Assembly (NCBI RefSeq): GCF_025813715.1
Contig: NZ_CP107532.1
Coordinates: forward strand, 5,398,501 to 5,462,500
Direction: 5' to 3'
Length of the DNA stretch: 64,000 nt
Source: Methylobacterium sp. FF17
GTDB taxonomy: Bacteria > Pseudomonadota > Alphaproteobacteria > Rhizobiales > Beijerinckiaceae
In this document: piece after piece, positions 43,874 through 53,918 of the stretch
Numbering within the stretch: the first letter of the stretch is position 1
Layout of the letters: each line of letters opens with the position of its first letter
Program-made: the position numbers and the translations under genes
The notes under the pieces: generated by a model
Seen by the model: only the letters and a program-made list of their open reading frames with translations
Database searches by the model: none
Told to the model about the DNA's origin: nothing

Positions 43874-44272
43874 AGACGGGGGCGCCGCTTGCGCCTACGG
43901 TCCAGTCCAGGGGGCGTCGAGGAGAGGCGTGGATGCGTGTTCGCCACCTCAAGCGGGTTGATGTGCGGAAGCTCTGCATGAGTCTTGGATTGGTGCTTGC
44001 GTGTTGTCCGCGCAGATATTCCAAGTCGAGGATCGTGCGGATGGTCGCATCCGATGATTATAGATCCAACCAATAGCGCTTCCCGGTTGGGTTATCATGT
44101 AACTTGCGTCCCATGTTCAGGGTGCGCAGCTTGAGCGACGGCTCGCCTGCGCCATGGGCCTCGTCGTCACTATGGCTCGTGGCCCGCTCGGCCCGATCCC
44201 TTCTCCTAAGCGCGGCGCCGAAGCGGCCCCGCGGATCCTGCCGGAAGCAACGCGTCGGAGACCGATACCCGG
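43874..44272. other. Divergent intergenic region, Crp/Fnr gene / MFS-cyo operon
   Basis: No gene is supported. A local AT-rich patch near 44055-44105 stands out and may hold the promoter of the MFS-cyo operon. Confidence 0.35.
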
Positions 44273-45616
44273 ATGGCGATGGACAACGTTCAAGGGCCCC
44301 TGCCCTCCTCCACGCCGCTTGAGCGTGACGCCCGCTCGGCGTCCACGGACCACAAGGTCGCGCCGGGCGAGATCGCCATCGGCGTCGTCATCGGCCGGGC
44401 CGCGGAGTACTTCGACTTCTTCGTCTACGCCATCGCCTCGGTCGTGGTCTTCCCCAAGGTGTTCTTTCCCTTCGCGGAACCCCTGACGGCGACGCTCTAC
44501 TCCTTCGCGATGTTCTCGCTAGCCTTCGTCGCAAGGCCGGTCGGGTCGGTCCTGTTCACCGTGGTCGACCGCCGGCACGGCCGCGGCGTGAAGCTGGGCG
44601 TCGCGATGCTCCTGCTCGGCTTTTCCACCATGGCCATGTCCTTCCTGCCGGGCTACGCGCAGATCGGCGCCTGGTCCCTGTACCTCCTCGGCCTGCTGCG
44701 GGTCGGGCAGGGCCTTGCGCTGGGCGGCGCATGGGACGGTTTGGCATCGCTCCTGGCCCTTAACGCGCCGGTGGAGCGCCGCGGCTTCTACGCGGCCCTT
44801 CCGCAGCTCGGCGCGCCGGTCGGCTTCATGCTGGCCGCGGTCCTGTTCGCCTATTTCCTGCTGAACCTGCCCGAGCCCGCCTTCCTCGACTGGGGCTGGC
44901 GCTACCCCTTCTTCTGCGCCTTCACCATCAACGTCGTCGCGCTCTTCGCGCGCCTGCGGCTGGTGGCCACCGACGAGTTCGCGCGCCTCCTCGAACTGCG
45001 TCGGCTCGAACCATCGCCGATCATTCCCCTGCTCCGGAACCACTCCCGCGACCTGCTTGTCGGCGCGCTGATCCCGCTGTCGAGCTTCGCGCTGTTCCAC
45101 CTCGTGACCGTGTTCCCCATCAGCTGGATCACCCTGTTCACGCAGCGTTCGGCCGGCGAGTTCCTGATGGTGCAATGCTCCGGCGCCTTCATCTGCGCGG
45201 GCGCGGTCCTCGCCTCCGGCCTGATCGCCGACCAGATCGGCCGTCGCATGCTCCTCCTGCTCTCGGCGGGCCTCATCGCCGTGTTCGCCATCGGCAGCAT
45301 CATCGCTCCCCTCGTCATCGAGGAGAACGCGATAGGGCAGACCATCTACGTCAACGCCGGATTCCTGCTCCTCGGCCTGTCCTACGGGCAGTCCTCCGGC
45401 GCGGTGACGTCCAGGCTGGAGCAGCGCTACCGCTACACCGGGGCGGCGCTCACCAACGACCTCGCCTGGCTCCTCGGGGCGGGCTTCGCACCCCTGGTGG
45501 TCCTGTTCCTGTCGGCCCGCTACGGGCTCGCCTGCGTCGGCCTGTACCTCCTGTCCGGGGCGGTCACCACCCTGCTGGCCCTCGCAAGCTCCCGCTCCGA
45601 GATCCGGCAGGTCTGA
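44273..45616 (+). CDS. MFS transporter (MHS-type) upstream of cyoABCD
   Basis: The 447-residue protein has about twelve membrane helices and metabolite/H+ symporter features (VIGRAAEYFDFFVYAIASVV, RPVGSVLFTVVDRRHGRG, GLALGGAWDGLASLLALNAP). The loop pattern D/RRHGRG between helices two and three is the MFS signature. MHS-type genes often precede cyo operons in alphaproteobacteria, and the cyoA start lies only about 70 bases downstream. The substrate is unknown, probably an organic acid or betaine-like compound. It acts at the inner membrane. Confidence 0.88.
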   Translation: MAMDNVQGPLPSSTPLERDARSASTDHKVAPGEIAIGVVIGRAAEYFDFFVYAIASVVVFPKVFFPFAEPLTATLYSFAMFSLAFVARPVGSVLFTVVDRRHGRGVKLGVAMLLLGFSTMAMSFLPGYAQIGAWSLYLLGLLRVGQGLALGGAWDGLASLLALNAPVERRGFYAALPQLGAPVGFMLAAVLFAYFLLNLPEPAFLDWGWRYPFFCAFTINVVALFARLRLVATDEFARLLELRRLEPSPIIPLLRNHSRDLLVGALIPLSSFALFHLVTVFPISWITLFTQRSAGEFLMVQCSGAFICAGAVLASGLIADQIGRRMLLLLSAGLIAVFAIGSIIAPLVIEENAIGQTIYVNAGFLLLGLSYGQSSGAVTSRLEQRYRYTGAALTNDLAWLLGAGFAPLVVLFLSARYGLACVGLYLLSGAVTTLLALASSRSEIRQV

Positions 45617-45687
45617 ACCGTGCGGACGCCGACGCTTCCGCCTTCCGCGAACGAACATCGCCGCCCGAGGCGGCGTGGCATCATGGA

Positions 45688-46941
45688 GTGACCGCCCTGG
45701 CCTTCCTTTCCGCTCAACCGCCCGCCCGGCGTCGGCGCGGGGTCACGGTCCGCACGCCCCTGCGCACCCTGGCGCTCCTCGCGGCCGCCGGCCTTCTCGG
45801 CGGCTGCAACATGATCGTGATGAATCCCGCAGGCGACGTCGCCGTCCAGCAGCGCAACCTCATCGTCGCGTCGACGGCGCTCATGCTGCTCGTCATCCTG
45901 CCGGTGATCGCCCTCACCTTCGTGTTCGGGTGGCGCTACCGCTCGTCCAACAAGGACGCCACCTACGACCCGAGCTGGCACCACTCGACGCAGCTCGAAG
46001 TGGTCATCTGGACCGTGCCGCTGCTCATCATCATCGCGCTGGGCGCGATGACCTGGATCAGCACGCATACGCTCGATCCTTATCAACCCCTGACCCGTCT
46101 CGCGCCCAACAAGCCCGTGCCCGCCGACGCGAGGCCCGTGACGGTCGAGGTGGTCGCGCTCGATTGGAAATGGCTGTTCATCTACCCCGAGCTCGGCGTC
46201 GCGAGCGTGAACGAGATGGCCGCGCCCGCGAACGTGCCCATCACCTTCAAGATCACCGCCGCCTCGGTCTGGAACACGTTCTACGTGCCTGCACTCGCCG
46301 GCATGATCTACGCGATGCCGGGCATGCAGACGCCGCTGCACGCCGTCATGAACAAGGAGGGCGATTTCAGGGGACAGTCGGCCCACTACAGCGGCTCCGG
46401 CTTCTCCCGCATGAACTTCGGCTTCAGAAGCCTGAGCCAGCAGGGCTTCGAGGAGTGGGTTGCGAAGGCCAAGGCGGCCGGATCGCCCCTCGACCGCGGG
46501 GCCTACCTCGCCCTTGAAAAGCCAAGCGAGGCGGAACCGGTCCGGTACTTCGGCTCCGTCGAGGGCGGCCTCTACGATGCCATCCTCGGAATGTGCGTCG
46601 CGCCGAACCGGATGTGCGTGGGCGAGATGCACCACATCGACAGGAGTGGGGGGGCGGGCAAGGACAGCGAGGCGAACCGCGGCAGGCTCGATTACGACAA
46701 CCGCCGCCTGGAGAGCGGGCACGAGTCCTCCGCCGCCACCTTCCCGGCATCCGGGCGCCCGCCCATGGGCTCGGTGCAGCCGGAAGGCATGAAGCCCCGT
46801 GACCAGAACCTGAGCCGCGGTGGCGTCAACGACCCCAGGACCGAACCGGACCAGGGACAAGGCAATGCCTTGCCGGGCGCCGACAGGGGCCCAGCGCCGG
46901 CCCAGCTGAACAACCGGCCTACCGAACGCCACCAGCACTGA
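45688..46941 (+). CDS. cyoA: Cytochrome bo3-type ubiquinol oxidase subunit II
   Basis: The product has a lipoprotein signal with lipobox LLGGC, two membrane helices (about residues 60-85 and 110-130) and a periplasmic cupredoxin domain. That domain carries [20 protein letters not shown] and [20 protein letters not shown]. The copper A ligands of cytochrome c oxidases are absent, as expected of quinol oxidases. The C-terminus is extended by roughly 110 polar, Pro/Arg/Asp-rich residues after [13 protein letters not shown], which is longer than in E. coli CyoA. The start is uncertain: GTG 45688 gives a plausible signal peptide but a weak RBS. Confidence 0.93.
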   Translation: MTALAFLSAQPPARRRRGVTVRTPLRTLALLAAAGLLGGCNMIVMNPAGDVAVQQRNLIVASTALMLLVILPVIALTFVFGWRYRSSNKDATYDPSWHHSTQLEVVIWTVPLLIIIALGAMTWISTHTLDPYQPLTRLAPNKPVPADARPVTVEVVALDWKWLFIYPELGVASVNEMAAPANVPITFKITAASVWNTFYVPALAGMIYAMPGMQTPLHAVMNKEGDFRGQSAHYSGSGFSRMNFGFRSLSQQGFEEWVAKAKAAGSPLDRGAYLALEKPSEAEPVRYFGSVEGGLYDAILGMCVAPNRMCVGEMHHIDRSGGAGKDSEANRGRLDYDNRRLESGHESSAATFPASGRPPMGSVQPEGMKPRDQNLSRGGVNDPRTEPDQGQGNALPGADRGPAPAQLNNRPTERHQH

Positions 46942-46958
46942 TCCAGACGGGCATCCGC

Positions 46959-48974
46959 ATGTTCTCGAACGTAGACCTCCAGCAACTCGTCTTCGGGCGC
47001 CTGACGCTCGAAGCCATACCCTACCACGAGCCCATCCTGCTCGTGACCTTCGCCGTGGTGGCGGCGGTCGGCGCGGCGCTCCTCGGTGCCGTGACCTGGT
47101 TCGGCAAGTGGGGCCATCTCTGGCGGGAATGGTTCACGAGCGTCGACCACAAGAAGATCGGCATCATGTACGTCGTGCTCGCCATCGTGATGCTTCTGCG
47201 TGGCTTCGCCGACGCGATCATGATGGTGACGCAGAAGGCGCTCTCGGTCGGCGTCAACGAGGGTTACCTGCCTCCGCACCACTACGACCAGGTCTTCACC
47301 GCGCACGGCACGATCATGATCTTCTTCATGGCCATGCCGTTCGTGACCGGCGTGATGAACTACGTCATGCCGCTGCAGATCGGCGCGCGCGACGTGGCCT
47401 TCCCCTTCCTGAACAACTTCAGCTTCTGGATGACGGCCGGCGGCGCCGTCCTCAACATGGCCTCCCTGTTCGTCGGCGAGTTCGCGCGCACCGGCTGGCT
47501 CGCCTATCCGCCGCTCTCGGGAGCGGCCTACAGCCCGGGGGTGGGCGTCGACTACTACATCTGGAGCCTCCAGATCGCGGGAGTCGGCACGACGCTGTCG
47601 GCCATCAACCTCATCGCCACCATCGTGAAGATGCGCGCGCCGGGCATGACCATGATGAGGATGCCGATCTTCACTTGGACGACGCTCGCCAGCAACGCCA
47701 TCATCGTCACCATCTTCCCGGTCCTGACCGCGACCTTGGCCCTGTTGTCGCTCGACCGTTACGTGGGAACGCACTTCTTCACGAACGACTACGGCGGCAA
47801 CTCGATGATGTACATGAACCTCATCTGGATCTGGGGCCATCCGGAGGTCTACGTCCTCGTCCTGCCGGCCTTCGGCATCTACTCCGAGATCGTGTCCACC
47901 TTCTCCAGGAAGCGGCTGTTCGGCTACACCTCCATGGTCTACGCGACCGTCGTCATCGCCTTCCTGTCCTGGCTGGTGTGGCTCCACCACTTCTTCACCA
48001 TGGGCGCCGGCGCCAACGTGAACGCCTTCTTCGGCATCACGACCATGATCATCTCGATCCCGACGGGCGCGAAGGTGTTCAACTGGCTCTTCACCATGTA
48101 CCGCGGCCGGATCGAGTTCGATTCCCCCATGATCTGGGTGATGGGCTTCATCCCGACCTTCGTGCTCGGCGGGCTGACCGGCGTGCTGCTGGCCGTGCCG
48201 CCCGCCGACTTCGTCCTGCACAACAGCCTCTTCCTGGTGGCCCACTTCCACAACGTCATCATCGGCGGCGTGGTGTTCGGGCTCCTGGCCGGCGTCAACT
48301 ACTGGTTCCCCAAGGCCTTCGGCTATCGCCTCGATCCGTTCTGGGGGAAGGTCTCGTTCTGGTGCTGGCTGGTCGGCTTCTGGGTCGTCTTCTCCCCCAT
48401 CTATGTCCTCGGGCTGATGGGCGTGACGCGCCGGACGCAGCACTTCGAGGACCCGGACGTGCAGCCCTTCCTGACGGTCGCCGCCTTGGGGGCCTTCATC
48501 ATCTTGGCCGGCATCCTGGCCTTCGTCGTCCAGTTGGTCGTCAGCTACGTCCGGCGCGAGAAGCTGCGCGATCTTACGGGCGACCCCTGGGGCGGCCGCA
48601 CGCTCGAATGGTCGACCTCCTCGCCGCCCCCTCCCTACAACTTCGCCTTCACCCCCCGTGTCCACGAGATCGACGCCTGGTGGGATATGAAGGAACGGGG
48701 ACATGACCGGCCCCTGGAAGGCTACCAGCCGATCCACATGCCGAGGAACACCGCCGCCGGCCTCGTCCTGGCGGGGTTCAGCACCGTCCTCGGCTTCGCC
48801 CTGGTCTGGTACATCTGGTGGTTGGCGGCGCTCTCCTTCGCCGGCCTGATCGCCGCGGCCATCATGCACACGTTCAACTACAACCGGGACTACTACGTCC
48901 CGGCCGAGGACGTCGTCCGGCTTGAGGGCGTGCGGACGGCTCAACTCGCGCGGGGAGCCCGAGCCGATGCATGA
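46959..48974 (+). CDS. cyoB: Cytochrome bo3-type ubiquinol oxidase subunit I
   Basis: The 671-residue haem-copper oxidase catalytic subunit has about fourteen or fifteen helices. Recognisable metal-site segments are [18 protein letters not shown] (low-spin haem His), [20 protein letters not shown] (CuB His and cross-linked Tyr) and [12 protein letters not shown] (further CuB His pair). [19 protein letters not shown] holds the haem-a3/o3 His. The length and D-channel residues fit CyoB rather than CcoN. It reduces oxygen to water with quinol and pumps protons. It lies 17 bases after cyoA and overlaps cyoC by 8 bases. Confidence 0.97.
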   Translation: MFSNVDLQQLVFGRLTLEAIPYHEPILLVTFAVVAAVGAALLGAVTWFGKWGHLWREWFTSVDHKKIGIMYVVLAIVMLLRGFADAIMMVTQKALSVGVNEGYLPPHHYDQVFTAHGTIMIFFMAMPFVTGVMNYVMPLQIGARDVAFPFLNNFSFWMTAGGAVLNMASLFVGEFARTGWLAYPPLSGAAYSPGVGVDYYIWSLQIAGVGTTLSAINLIATIVKMRAPGMTMMRMPIFTWTTLASNAIIVTIFPVLTATLALLSLDRYVGTHFFTNDYGGNSMMYMNLIWIWGHPEVYVLVLPAFGIYSEIVSTFSRKRLFGYTSMVYATVVIAFLSWLVWLHHFFTMGAGANVNAFFGITTMIISIPTGAKVFNWLFTMYRGRIEFDSPMIWVMGFIPTFVLGGLTGVLLAVPPADFVLHNSLFLVAHFHNVIIGGVVFGLLAGVNYWFPKAFGYRLDPFWGKVSFWCWLVGFWVVFSPIYVLGLMGVTRRTQHFEDPDVQPFLTVAALGAFIILAGILAFVVQLVVSYVRREKLRDLTGDPWGGRTLEWSTSSPPPPYNFAFTPRVHEIDAWWDMKERGHDRPLEGYQPIHMPRNTAAGLVLAGFSTVLGFALVWYIWWLAALSFAGLIAAAIMHTFNYNRDYYVPAEDVVRLEGVRTAQLARGARADA

Positions 48975-49593
48975 GATGACCCCTCCGCCCGGCGCTACGG
49001 CGCCGGTCTTCTACGAGCGTGAAGGGCATGCCCACGAGGACGGGGGCACGCTGCTCGGCTTCTGGCTCTACCTGATGAGCGATTGCCTCATCTTCGCGGT
49101 GCTGTTCGCCACGTTCGGCGTGCTCGGCCGCAACTATGCGGCGGGCCCGGCGGGCGCGGACCTGTTCGACCTCAGGCTCGTCCTGGTCAACACGGGCCTC
49201 CTGCTCCTGTCCTCCATCACCTACGGCGTCGCGATGCTGGAGATGGACCGGCTCCGGGTCGAGAGGACGCTCAGGTGGCTCGCCATCACGGGCGCGCTCG
49301 GGGCCGCATTCGTCGGCATCGAGCTGTTCGAGTTCGGGCACCTGATCCACGAGGGCGCGACGCCCCAGCGCAGCGCCTTCCTGTCCTCCTTCTTCATCCT
49401 TGTGGGCACGCACGGGCTGCACGTCACGTTCGGCATCGTCTGGCTGGCCACGCTGATGGCGCAGGTGCGCCGTCGCGGGCTGGTCCCGGAGAACCAGCGT
49501 CGGCTCATGTGCCTGTCGATGTTCTGGCACTTCCTCGACGTGATCTGGATCGGCGTGTTCACCTTCGTCTACCTGCTGGGAGCCATGCGATGA
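48967..49593 (+). CDS. cyoC: Cytochrome bo3-type ubiquinol oxidase subunit III
   Basis: The 208-residue subunit has five membrane helices of the COX3 fold. [20 protein letters not shown], the Glu of [20 protein letters not shown], and [14 protein letters not shown] are conserved. Its ATG lies inside the end of cyoB, and its stop overlaps the cyoD ATG, so translation is coupled along the operon. Confidence 0.95.
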   Translation: MHEMTPPPGATAPVFYEREGHAHEDGGTLLGFWLYLMSDCLIFAVLFATFGVLGRNYAAGPAGADLFDLRLVLVNTGLLLLSSITYGVAMLEMDRLRVERTLRWLAITGALGAAFVGIELFEFGHLIHEGATPQRSAFLSSFFILVGTHGLHVTFGIVWLATLMAQVRRRGLVPENQRRLMCLSMFWHFLDVIWIGVFTFVYLLGAMR

Positions 49594-50012
49594 GCACCTT
49601 GAGCGAGGCCAGGCTCGTCCGTCGGCCGCCCGGCGAGGGCAGCGGTGATGGCGAGACGCACGGCGGGCACCCTGCCCGGGGTGCGCACGGCACCCTCAAG
49701 GGCTACATGACCGGCTTCGCCCTGTCTGTCGTCCTCACCCTCATCCCTTTCTGGCTGGTGATGGGCGACGTCCTCGGCGACACGTTCAGGACCGGCATCG
49801 TCGTCATGGCGCTGGCCGCGGTGCAGATCGTGGTGCACATGATCTACTTCCTGCACATGAACACGAGGTCCGAGGGCGGCTGGACCTTCATAGCCCTCGT
49901 CTTCACGGTGACGTTGGTCGTGGTCACGCTCGTCGGGTCGATATGGGTCATGTACCACCTCGACCAGAACATGATGCCGATGTCGCCGCACGAGGCGTTG
50001 CACAAGCCCTGA
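49590..50012 (+). CDS. cyoD: Cytochrome bo3-type ubiquinol oxidase subunit IV
   Basis: The 140-residue protein has the CyoD pattern with three membrane helices: LKGYMTGFALSVVLTLIPFW, then AAVQIVVHMIYFLHMN and TLVVVTLVGSIWVMYHLDQN. A His-rich N-terminal extension of about 35 residues precedes the first helix. It is the last gene of the operon. No cyoE (haem O synthase) follows, so this must come from elsewhere in the genome. Confidence 0.94.
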   Translation: MSTLSEARLVRRPPGEGSGDGETHGGHPARGAHGTLKGYMTGFALSVVLTLIPFWLVMGDVLGDTFRTGIVVMALAAVQIVVHMIYFLHMNTRSEGGWTFIALVFTVTLVVVTLVGSIWVMYHLDQNMMPMSPHEALHKP

Positions 50013-50394
50013 GGCGGAAGCGGGTCCTCGGGCCTGTCTTGCCCGTCCTTCGGGCACCCCGGTACGGGTGGGAGCTCGTCCGGGGGGACAGCTACCCCGC
50101 CGCGACGGCCGTTCGGAGTACCAGGATCGGGCGCTACGTAGGCCCCGTCACGGACCGGAACCATGATAGGCTTCGAAGGGCGATGACCTGCGACCCACCG
50201 GTCTCCCGGGGGCCATTCAGGCGTCGACAGATACGATGGTTCGACATCCCGGCGCCGAAGGGCGCGACGTGGTGCCCACTCACGTTAATGTGAGCGACGG
50301 TCAAAACGTCTAGACTTAGACAATCGCGGATGTGTCTTCGGCTTGCCGCGCCTGAGAGACCAATGTGCTCCCGCCTTCGACGCCGGATACCACG
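50013..50394. other. Intergenic region after cyoD, no gene seen
   Basis: About 380 bases without a supported gene. A GGAAC near 50157 has no CGTT at 16-17 bases, so it is not called as an EcfG promoter. Confidence 0.35.
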
Positions 50395-50634
50395 ATGCCC
50401 CGCTACTTCTTCGATGTTAATGACGGCTATGTTGAACGTGATGACGAGGGGGTGCTTTGCGACGACCTGCAGGCCGCAGCATGGGAAGCCGGCCGCTTGC
50501 TCCCCGCCCTTGCGAATGAGAGACGCGCCAAGGACATGGACCGCCAGACCATCACGGTGCTCGTGACGGACGAGGAAGGTCACCCGGTCTATCAAGCCAG
50601 CCTGTCGCAAGTCGGAACCTGGCTGCTCCGATAG
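50395..50634 (+). CDS. DUF6894-type small protein
   Basis: The 79-residue product starts MPRYFFDVNDGYVERDDEGV and continues DDLQAAAWEAGRLLPALANE and QTITVLVTDEEGHPVYQASL. This is a compact alpha/beta pattern common in Methylobacteriaceae and rhizobia, assigned to DUF6894. The function is unknown, and such genes are often multicopy and stress-linked. It has no operon partner here. Confidence 0.8.
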   Translation: MPRYFFDVNDGYVERDDEGVLCDDLQAAAWEAGRLLPALANERRAKDMDRQTITVLVTDEEGHPVYQASLSQVGTWLLR

Positions 50635-50670
50635 TCCCATTCGGAAGCGTCCGGTGCCTCAGGCCGCGAT

Positions 50671-51147
50671 ATGCCCCGGCGCCCTGTCGAGGTGTGCTCC
50701 ACCCTCGCTGCACTCGGCCCTGGTTGCAGCCTCGATGTAGCGACGCTTTTGCACCTCTCGCATCAGCTTCTGCTCGACGCCGGCGCCGCGCGGCTAGCGC
50801 TCGGGGAAGGCAACCGAGACGGAGAACGACGGCATCTGCAGGCGATGTACATTCAGGTGGTGGGGCCAGGCATCGTCAAGCTTCCCAGGGAGTTCGAACT
50901 TGAAGTCATTGGCAGGTATGACAACTTGACCGTTGTCATGCCACCGCCCGAGATCATCGCTGCTGCAAAGCTTGTCCGCGGCTCCGAAGTCGACTTCCAG
51001 GACGTGGCATGGTGGGTTGGCCAGCGTGGACTGGACGCAAGCGATATCGAAGCGGCGATAGACCTTTTCCCCAATTCAAGGGATCGCGAGGCCGCCCGTG
51101 AGAACATCGTCGTGGTAAGCCTTGTCGCCGATGGGCACGGAAGATGA
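50671..51147 (+). CDS. Nucleotidyltransferase-like (DUF6036-type) C-terminal fragment
   Basis: The C-terminal half, from about residue 59, resembles the end of DUF6036-like nucleotidyltransferases/antitoxins (YIQVVGPGIVKLPREFELEV, PPPEIIAAAKLVRGSEVDFQ). The first 58 residues look unlike a protein domain, and the expected catalytic G-S-x-D segment is missing. So either the start is the ATG at 50845 and the gene is truncated, or the 5' part has decayed. The stop overlaps the next gene in an ATGA. Confidence 0.4.
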   Translation: MPRRPVEVCSTLAALGPGCSLDVATLLHLSHQLLLDAGAARLALGEGNRDGERRHLQAMYIQVVGPGIVKLPREFELEVIGRYDNLTVVMPPPEIIAAAKLVRGSEVDFQDVAWWVGQRGLDASDIEAAIDLFPNSRDREAARENIVVVSLVADGHGR

Positions 51148-51446
51148 ACCGGACCAAGAGAGACATCTACGTTGAGGCCCTCGAAATCCTGCTCAAGGGC
51201 AGGATTGCGTTCGTCGTGAAGGCGAGGGATCGGCAGCTTCTACGGGAAGTGGCTCGGCTTGCCCATGAGGATGCACCCTTGGTGCTGAGCAAGACCGATC
51301 CTGCATTATTTCAGGCTTGGCGCACGGCCGTCAGTCGCTTCCATATGGCAGGGTGGACCCACATGACGCCAGCGCGGGTCGATGCCGTCCAGTCGAGCCT
51401 TCAAGAGAAAGCGGACGAGATCAACGGATCCCTAACTGCTGCTTGA
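51144..51446 (+). CDS. Hypothetical protein coupled to the nucleotidyltransferase fragment
   Basis: The 100-residue helical protein (RDIYVEALEILLKGRIAFVV, WRTAVSRFHMAGWTHMTPAR) starts in the ATGA overlap with the upstream fragment. The pairing looks like a small two-gene toxin-antitoxin or defence unit, but I recognise no family for this product. Confidence 0.5.
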   Translation: MNRTKRDIYVEALEILLKGRIAFVVKARDRQLLREVARLAHEDAPLVLSKTDPALFQAWRTAVSRFHMAGWTHMTPARVDAVQSSLQEKADEINGSLTAA

Positions 51447-51506
51447 GGCACCCATAGCAGCACTGCCGAGGACGATTTACGGGCAGGGAACGCTCGTCCC
51501 TTGGGT

Positions 51507-52859
51507 TCACACCGTGCGGCTGTGGGTTCGCCCCGAGGTGCCCAGGTATGCATCGAATGCTGCGGCCACGCTCCGGACGAACGTTCGGGCACCCTCGGGG
51601 ATGCTCAGGACCTCCCCATCAAGCTCGATCAATCCATCGGCTTCGAGCGTTCGGAGCCTGTCGAGCGACTCCAGAAACTCGTCCGAACGCCGCGCATGCG
51701 CACGGCAGGCCTGTCCTACATCCACCGAGAAGTCGCACATGAGCCGCTCGATCAGCGCGGCCCTGAGACGGTCGTCCTCGGTCAGGGCATAACCCTTGAC
51801 GCACGCCAGCTCGCCGCGCGCGATCCGTTCGGCATAGCGACGGACCTCCTGCTCGTTCTGGACGTAACCCTGGGGCATCCGACCTATCGCGGATGCCCCG
51901 AGGCCGATCAACACGTCGCTCGGGTCTGTCGTATAGCCTTGGAAGTTCCGGCGCAGCGTCCCGTCGGCATGCGCCGACCCCATCGGATCGTCCGGCCGGG
52001 CGTAGTGGTCGAGTCCGATCCGTCGGTATCCCGCCTCGGCGAGGACCCCGGCGATGGCCTCCGCCTGCGCCCGGCGTGCCTCGCCGTCCGGCAGGTCGGC
52101 CTCGTCGATGTGGCGCTGGTGCTTCTTGAAAGACGGCACGTGCGCATAGCCGAACACCGCAAGGCGCTCGGGGCGCAGTTCCAGGCACATCATGGCGGTC
52201 TCGACGCAGGACGCGACGGTCTGATGCGGCAGTCCGTAGATCAGGTCGAGGTTGATGCCACCCACGCCTGCAGCCCTCAGGTCCCGGACGGCGTGCTCGG
52301 TCGACCCGAAGCTCTGCCGCCTGCGGATCGCCTCCTGGACGACCGGGTCGAAGCTCTGGACGCCGAGGCTCGCACGGGTGACGCCTGCGGTGCCGATGGC
52401 GTCCGTCATCTCGTCCGTGAGGGTGCGCGGATCGATCTCGATAGCGAGCTCGGCGCCGGGGTCGAAGGGGAAGCGGGCCCGCATCTGGCCGACGAGGTCG
52501 CGGAGCGCCCGGGGCTCCATGATCGTGGGGGTCCCGCCGCCAAAATGCACGTGGCGCACCAGAGGAGGGTTGTCGAGGCGTGCGGAGACGAGGTCGATCT
52601 CACGGCGCAGGACGGAAACGTAGTCGCTGACCGGCGCATCGTGCTTGGTGATGCTGGTGTGGCAGCCACAATACCAGCACATCGAGCGGCAGAACGGGAC
52701 GTGAAGGTAGAGCGACGCGGTCGAGGCCTCGGGGAGTGCACCCAACCAGGTCGCGTACGCATCGGCTCCGACGTCGGCGGCGAAATGCGGGCTGGCGGGG
52801 TAGCTGGTGTAGCGGGGCAGGCGCTCCTCCGCGTAACGCGCCCTCAGGTCGTCCCTCAT
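51507..52859 (-). CDS. hemN: Oxygen-independent coproporphyrinogen III oxidase (radical SAM)
   Basis: The 450-residue radical-SAM enzyme has the 4Fe-4S ligands C57, C61 and C64 in HVPFCRSMCWYCGCHTS, an extra Cys at 66, and the SAM-binding VHFGGGTPTIM. A C-terminal HemN domain follows (ALIERLMCDFSVDV). It decarboxylates coproporphyrinogen III to protoporphyrinogen IX without oxygen in haem synthesis. The N-terminal LPRYTSYPASPHFAADV is typical of true HemN rather than HemW. An FNR/FixK box lies about 90 bases upstream, so low-oxygen induction is likely. Confidence 0.95.
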   Translation of the reverse strand: MRDDLRARYAEERLPRYTSYPASPHFAADVGADAYATWLGALPEASTASLYLHVPFCRSMCWYCGCHTSITKHDAPVSDYVSVLRREIDLVSARLDNPPLVRHVHFGGGTPTIMEPRALRDLVGQMRARFPFDPGAELAIEIDPRTLTDEMTDAIGTAGVTRASLGVQSFDPVVQEAIRRRQSFGSTEHAVRDLRAAGVGGINLDLIYGLPHQTVASCVETAMMCLELRPERLAVFGYAHVPSFKKHQRHIDEADLPDGEARRAQAEAIAGVLAEAGYRRIGLDHYARPDDPMGSAHADGTLRRNFQGYTTDPSDVLIGLGASAIGRMPQGYVQNEQEVRRYAERIARGELACVKGYALTEDDRLRAALIERLMCDFSVDVGQACRAHARRSDEFLESLDRLRTLEADGLIELDGEVLSIPEGARTFVRSVAAAFDAYLGTSGRTHSRTV

Positions 52860-52946
52860 GCCGGCTTCCGTCCGTGGCTACGACGCTGCCGCCCTCGGCG
52901 GCCAAAGCGATGGGCATGTCCGTACGAAGCCGCGCCCCGGCGTTCC

Positions 52947-52960
52947 TTGACCTGGATCAA
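52947..52960. promoter_or_regulatory. FNR/FixK box upstream of hemN
   Basis: TTGAC-CTGG-ATCAA matches the FNR/FixK consensus TTGAT-N4-ATCAA with one mismatch. Its centre is about 95 bases before the hemN start. This fits activation of hemN under low oxygen, possibly by the Crp/Fnr protein encoded at 43101-43808. Confidence 0.75.
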
Positions 52961-53487
52961 GTGGCCTCCCGCCCCTCCAGCCATGGAGCATCGGCCACGC
53001 TGCGCCATGCGCGCATCCCCGGCGGCACATCACGTCTGAACCTCGGCGATGGCTCTATGCCGCGGCTGCCGCGTCTCGAAGGACCGGCGACCCTCTCCCC
53101 TGGATTCCGGCAGCTTCCGGCTTCGGTGCCGATCTTTTATGGCCGGCTGACGCTGCCGGCCATGCTGCGGCATGTGATTGGCACGTTCGCGGGATGCCCC
53201 ACGGTTACGTCAGCCAGGTCGTGCCCGGCTTTCCTCCCGCCGGCCGTCGCGAAATAAGCCGGTCGGTAGCCGCCCCGGCGCAAGTCGCCCCTGCCCCGGT
53301 GCCGGTATTGTCGGCAGGCCCATGCGTGCATGGTAAGGGCCGGGGTACGCGTGTCGCATGCCGGCTCGTTCGGAAGAGCCGATGGCACCAGCGTCCGGCC
53401 GCGGAAGCGCCGACGGAGAATGCCGACAACGACGCTCGTCCAGCCTGTCGCCGCGAGCGCTCCTGCGCCGCAAGGGCCGCGCCTGCC
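52961..53487. other. Intergenic region, no gene seen
   Basis: About 530 bases without a supported gene. Several open frames exist in this GC-rich DNA, but none has an RBS plus recognisable features. Confidence 0.35.
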
Positions 53488-53808
53488 TCAGCGGCGGCGA
53501 AGCAGGCCGAACGCAGCGAAGCCCGCCAACCCGGCAAGGCTAAGCGCAAGCAGGCGGTTATCCTGGAAGGCCGCGGCCGCCTGCCCTCCCGAGCGGCGGA
53601 GCGAGTGCGCGACGGGGGAGCGGGCGAGAAGCTCCTCCGCACGCGCGCGGTGCTCGTCGCGGACGTTGATCAGCACAAGGAAGCGGTCGCCCTGCCGCTC
53701 GATGTCGATGCTATTGCGCGCGAAGCCGGCGCTCGCGAGCCGCTGCCTCGCCGCCCGGGCTCCATCCAGGGAGGAGAAGAAGGCGGTGACAGGGCTGGCA
53801 GCGGTCAT
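53488..53808 (-). CDS. Hypothetical protein with one C-terminal membrane helix
   Basis: The 106-residue product begins with an alpha/beta stretch (SPVTAFFSSLDGARAARQRL, IDIERQGDRFLVLINVRDEH). It ends in one hydrophobic helix (LLALSLAGLAGFAAFGLL) and RRR, so it is probably a tail-anchored inner-membrane protein. The N-terminal part resembles the general-stress GsiB/17M-like fold of the YsnF protein at 37166. The function is unknown. Confidence 0.7.
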   Translation of the reverse strand: MTAASPVTAFFSSLDGARAARQRLASAGFARNSIDIERQGDRFLVLINVRDEHRARAEELLARSPVAHSLRRSGGQAAAAFQDNRLLALSLAGLAGFAAFGLLRRR

Positions 53809-53918
53809 TCGGGATCTCCGGTGGTTTTGGGGTGAAAGCCCCGATGTGGAAGGTGGGCGGCGGGATCACGGTCGATCCAGTCGACGCCGTCGGTGATGAA
53901 GGGGAAGGTTCGGAGTGC

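Noticed and set aside
46692..48944. Long minus-strand open frame across cyoB
   Set aside because: Antisense to a clear CyoB gene; composition Asp/His/Arg-rich without any fold.
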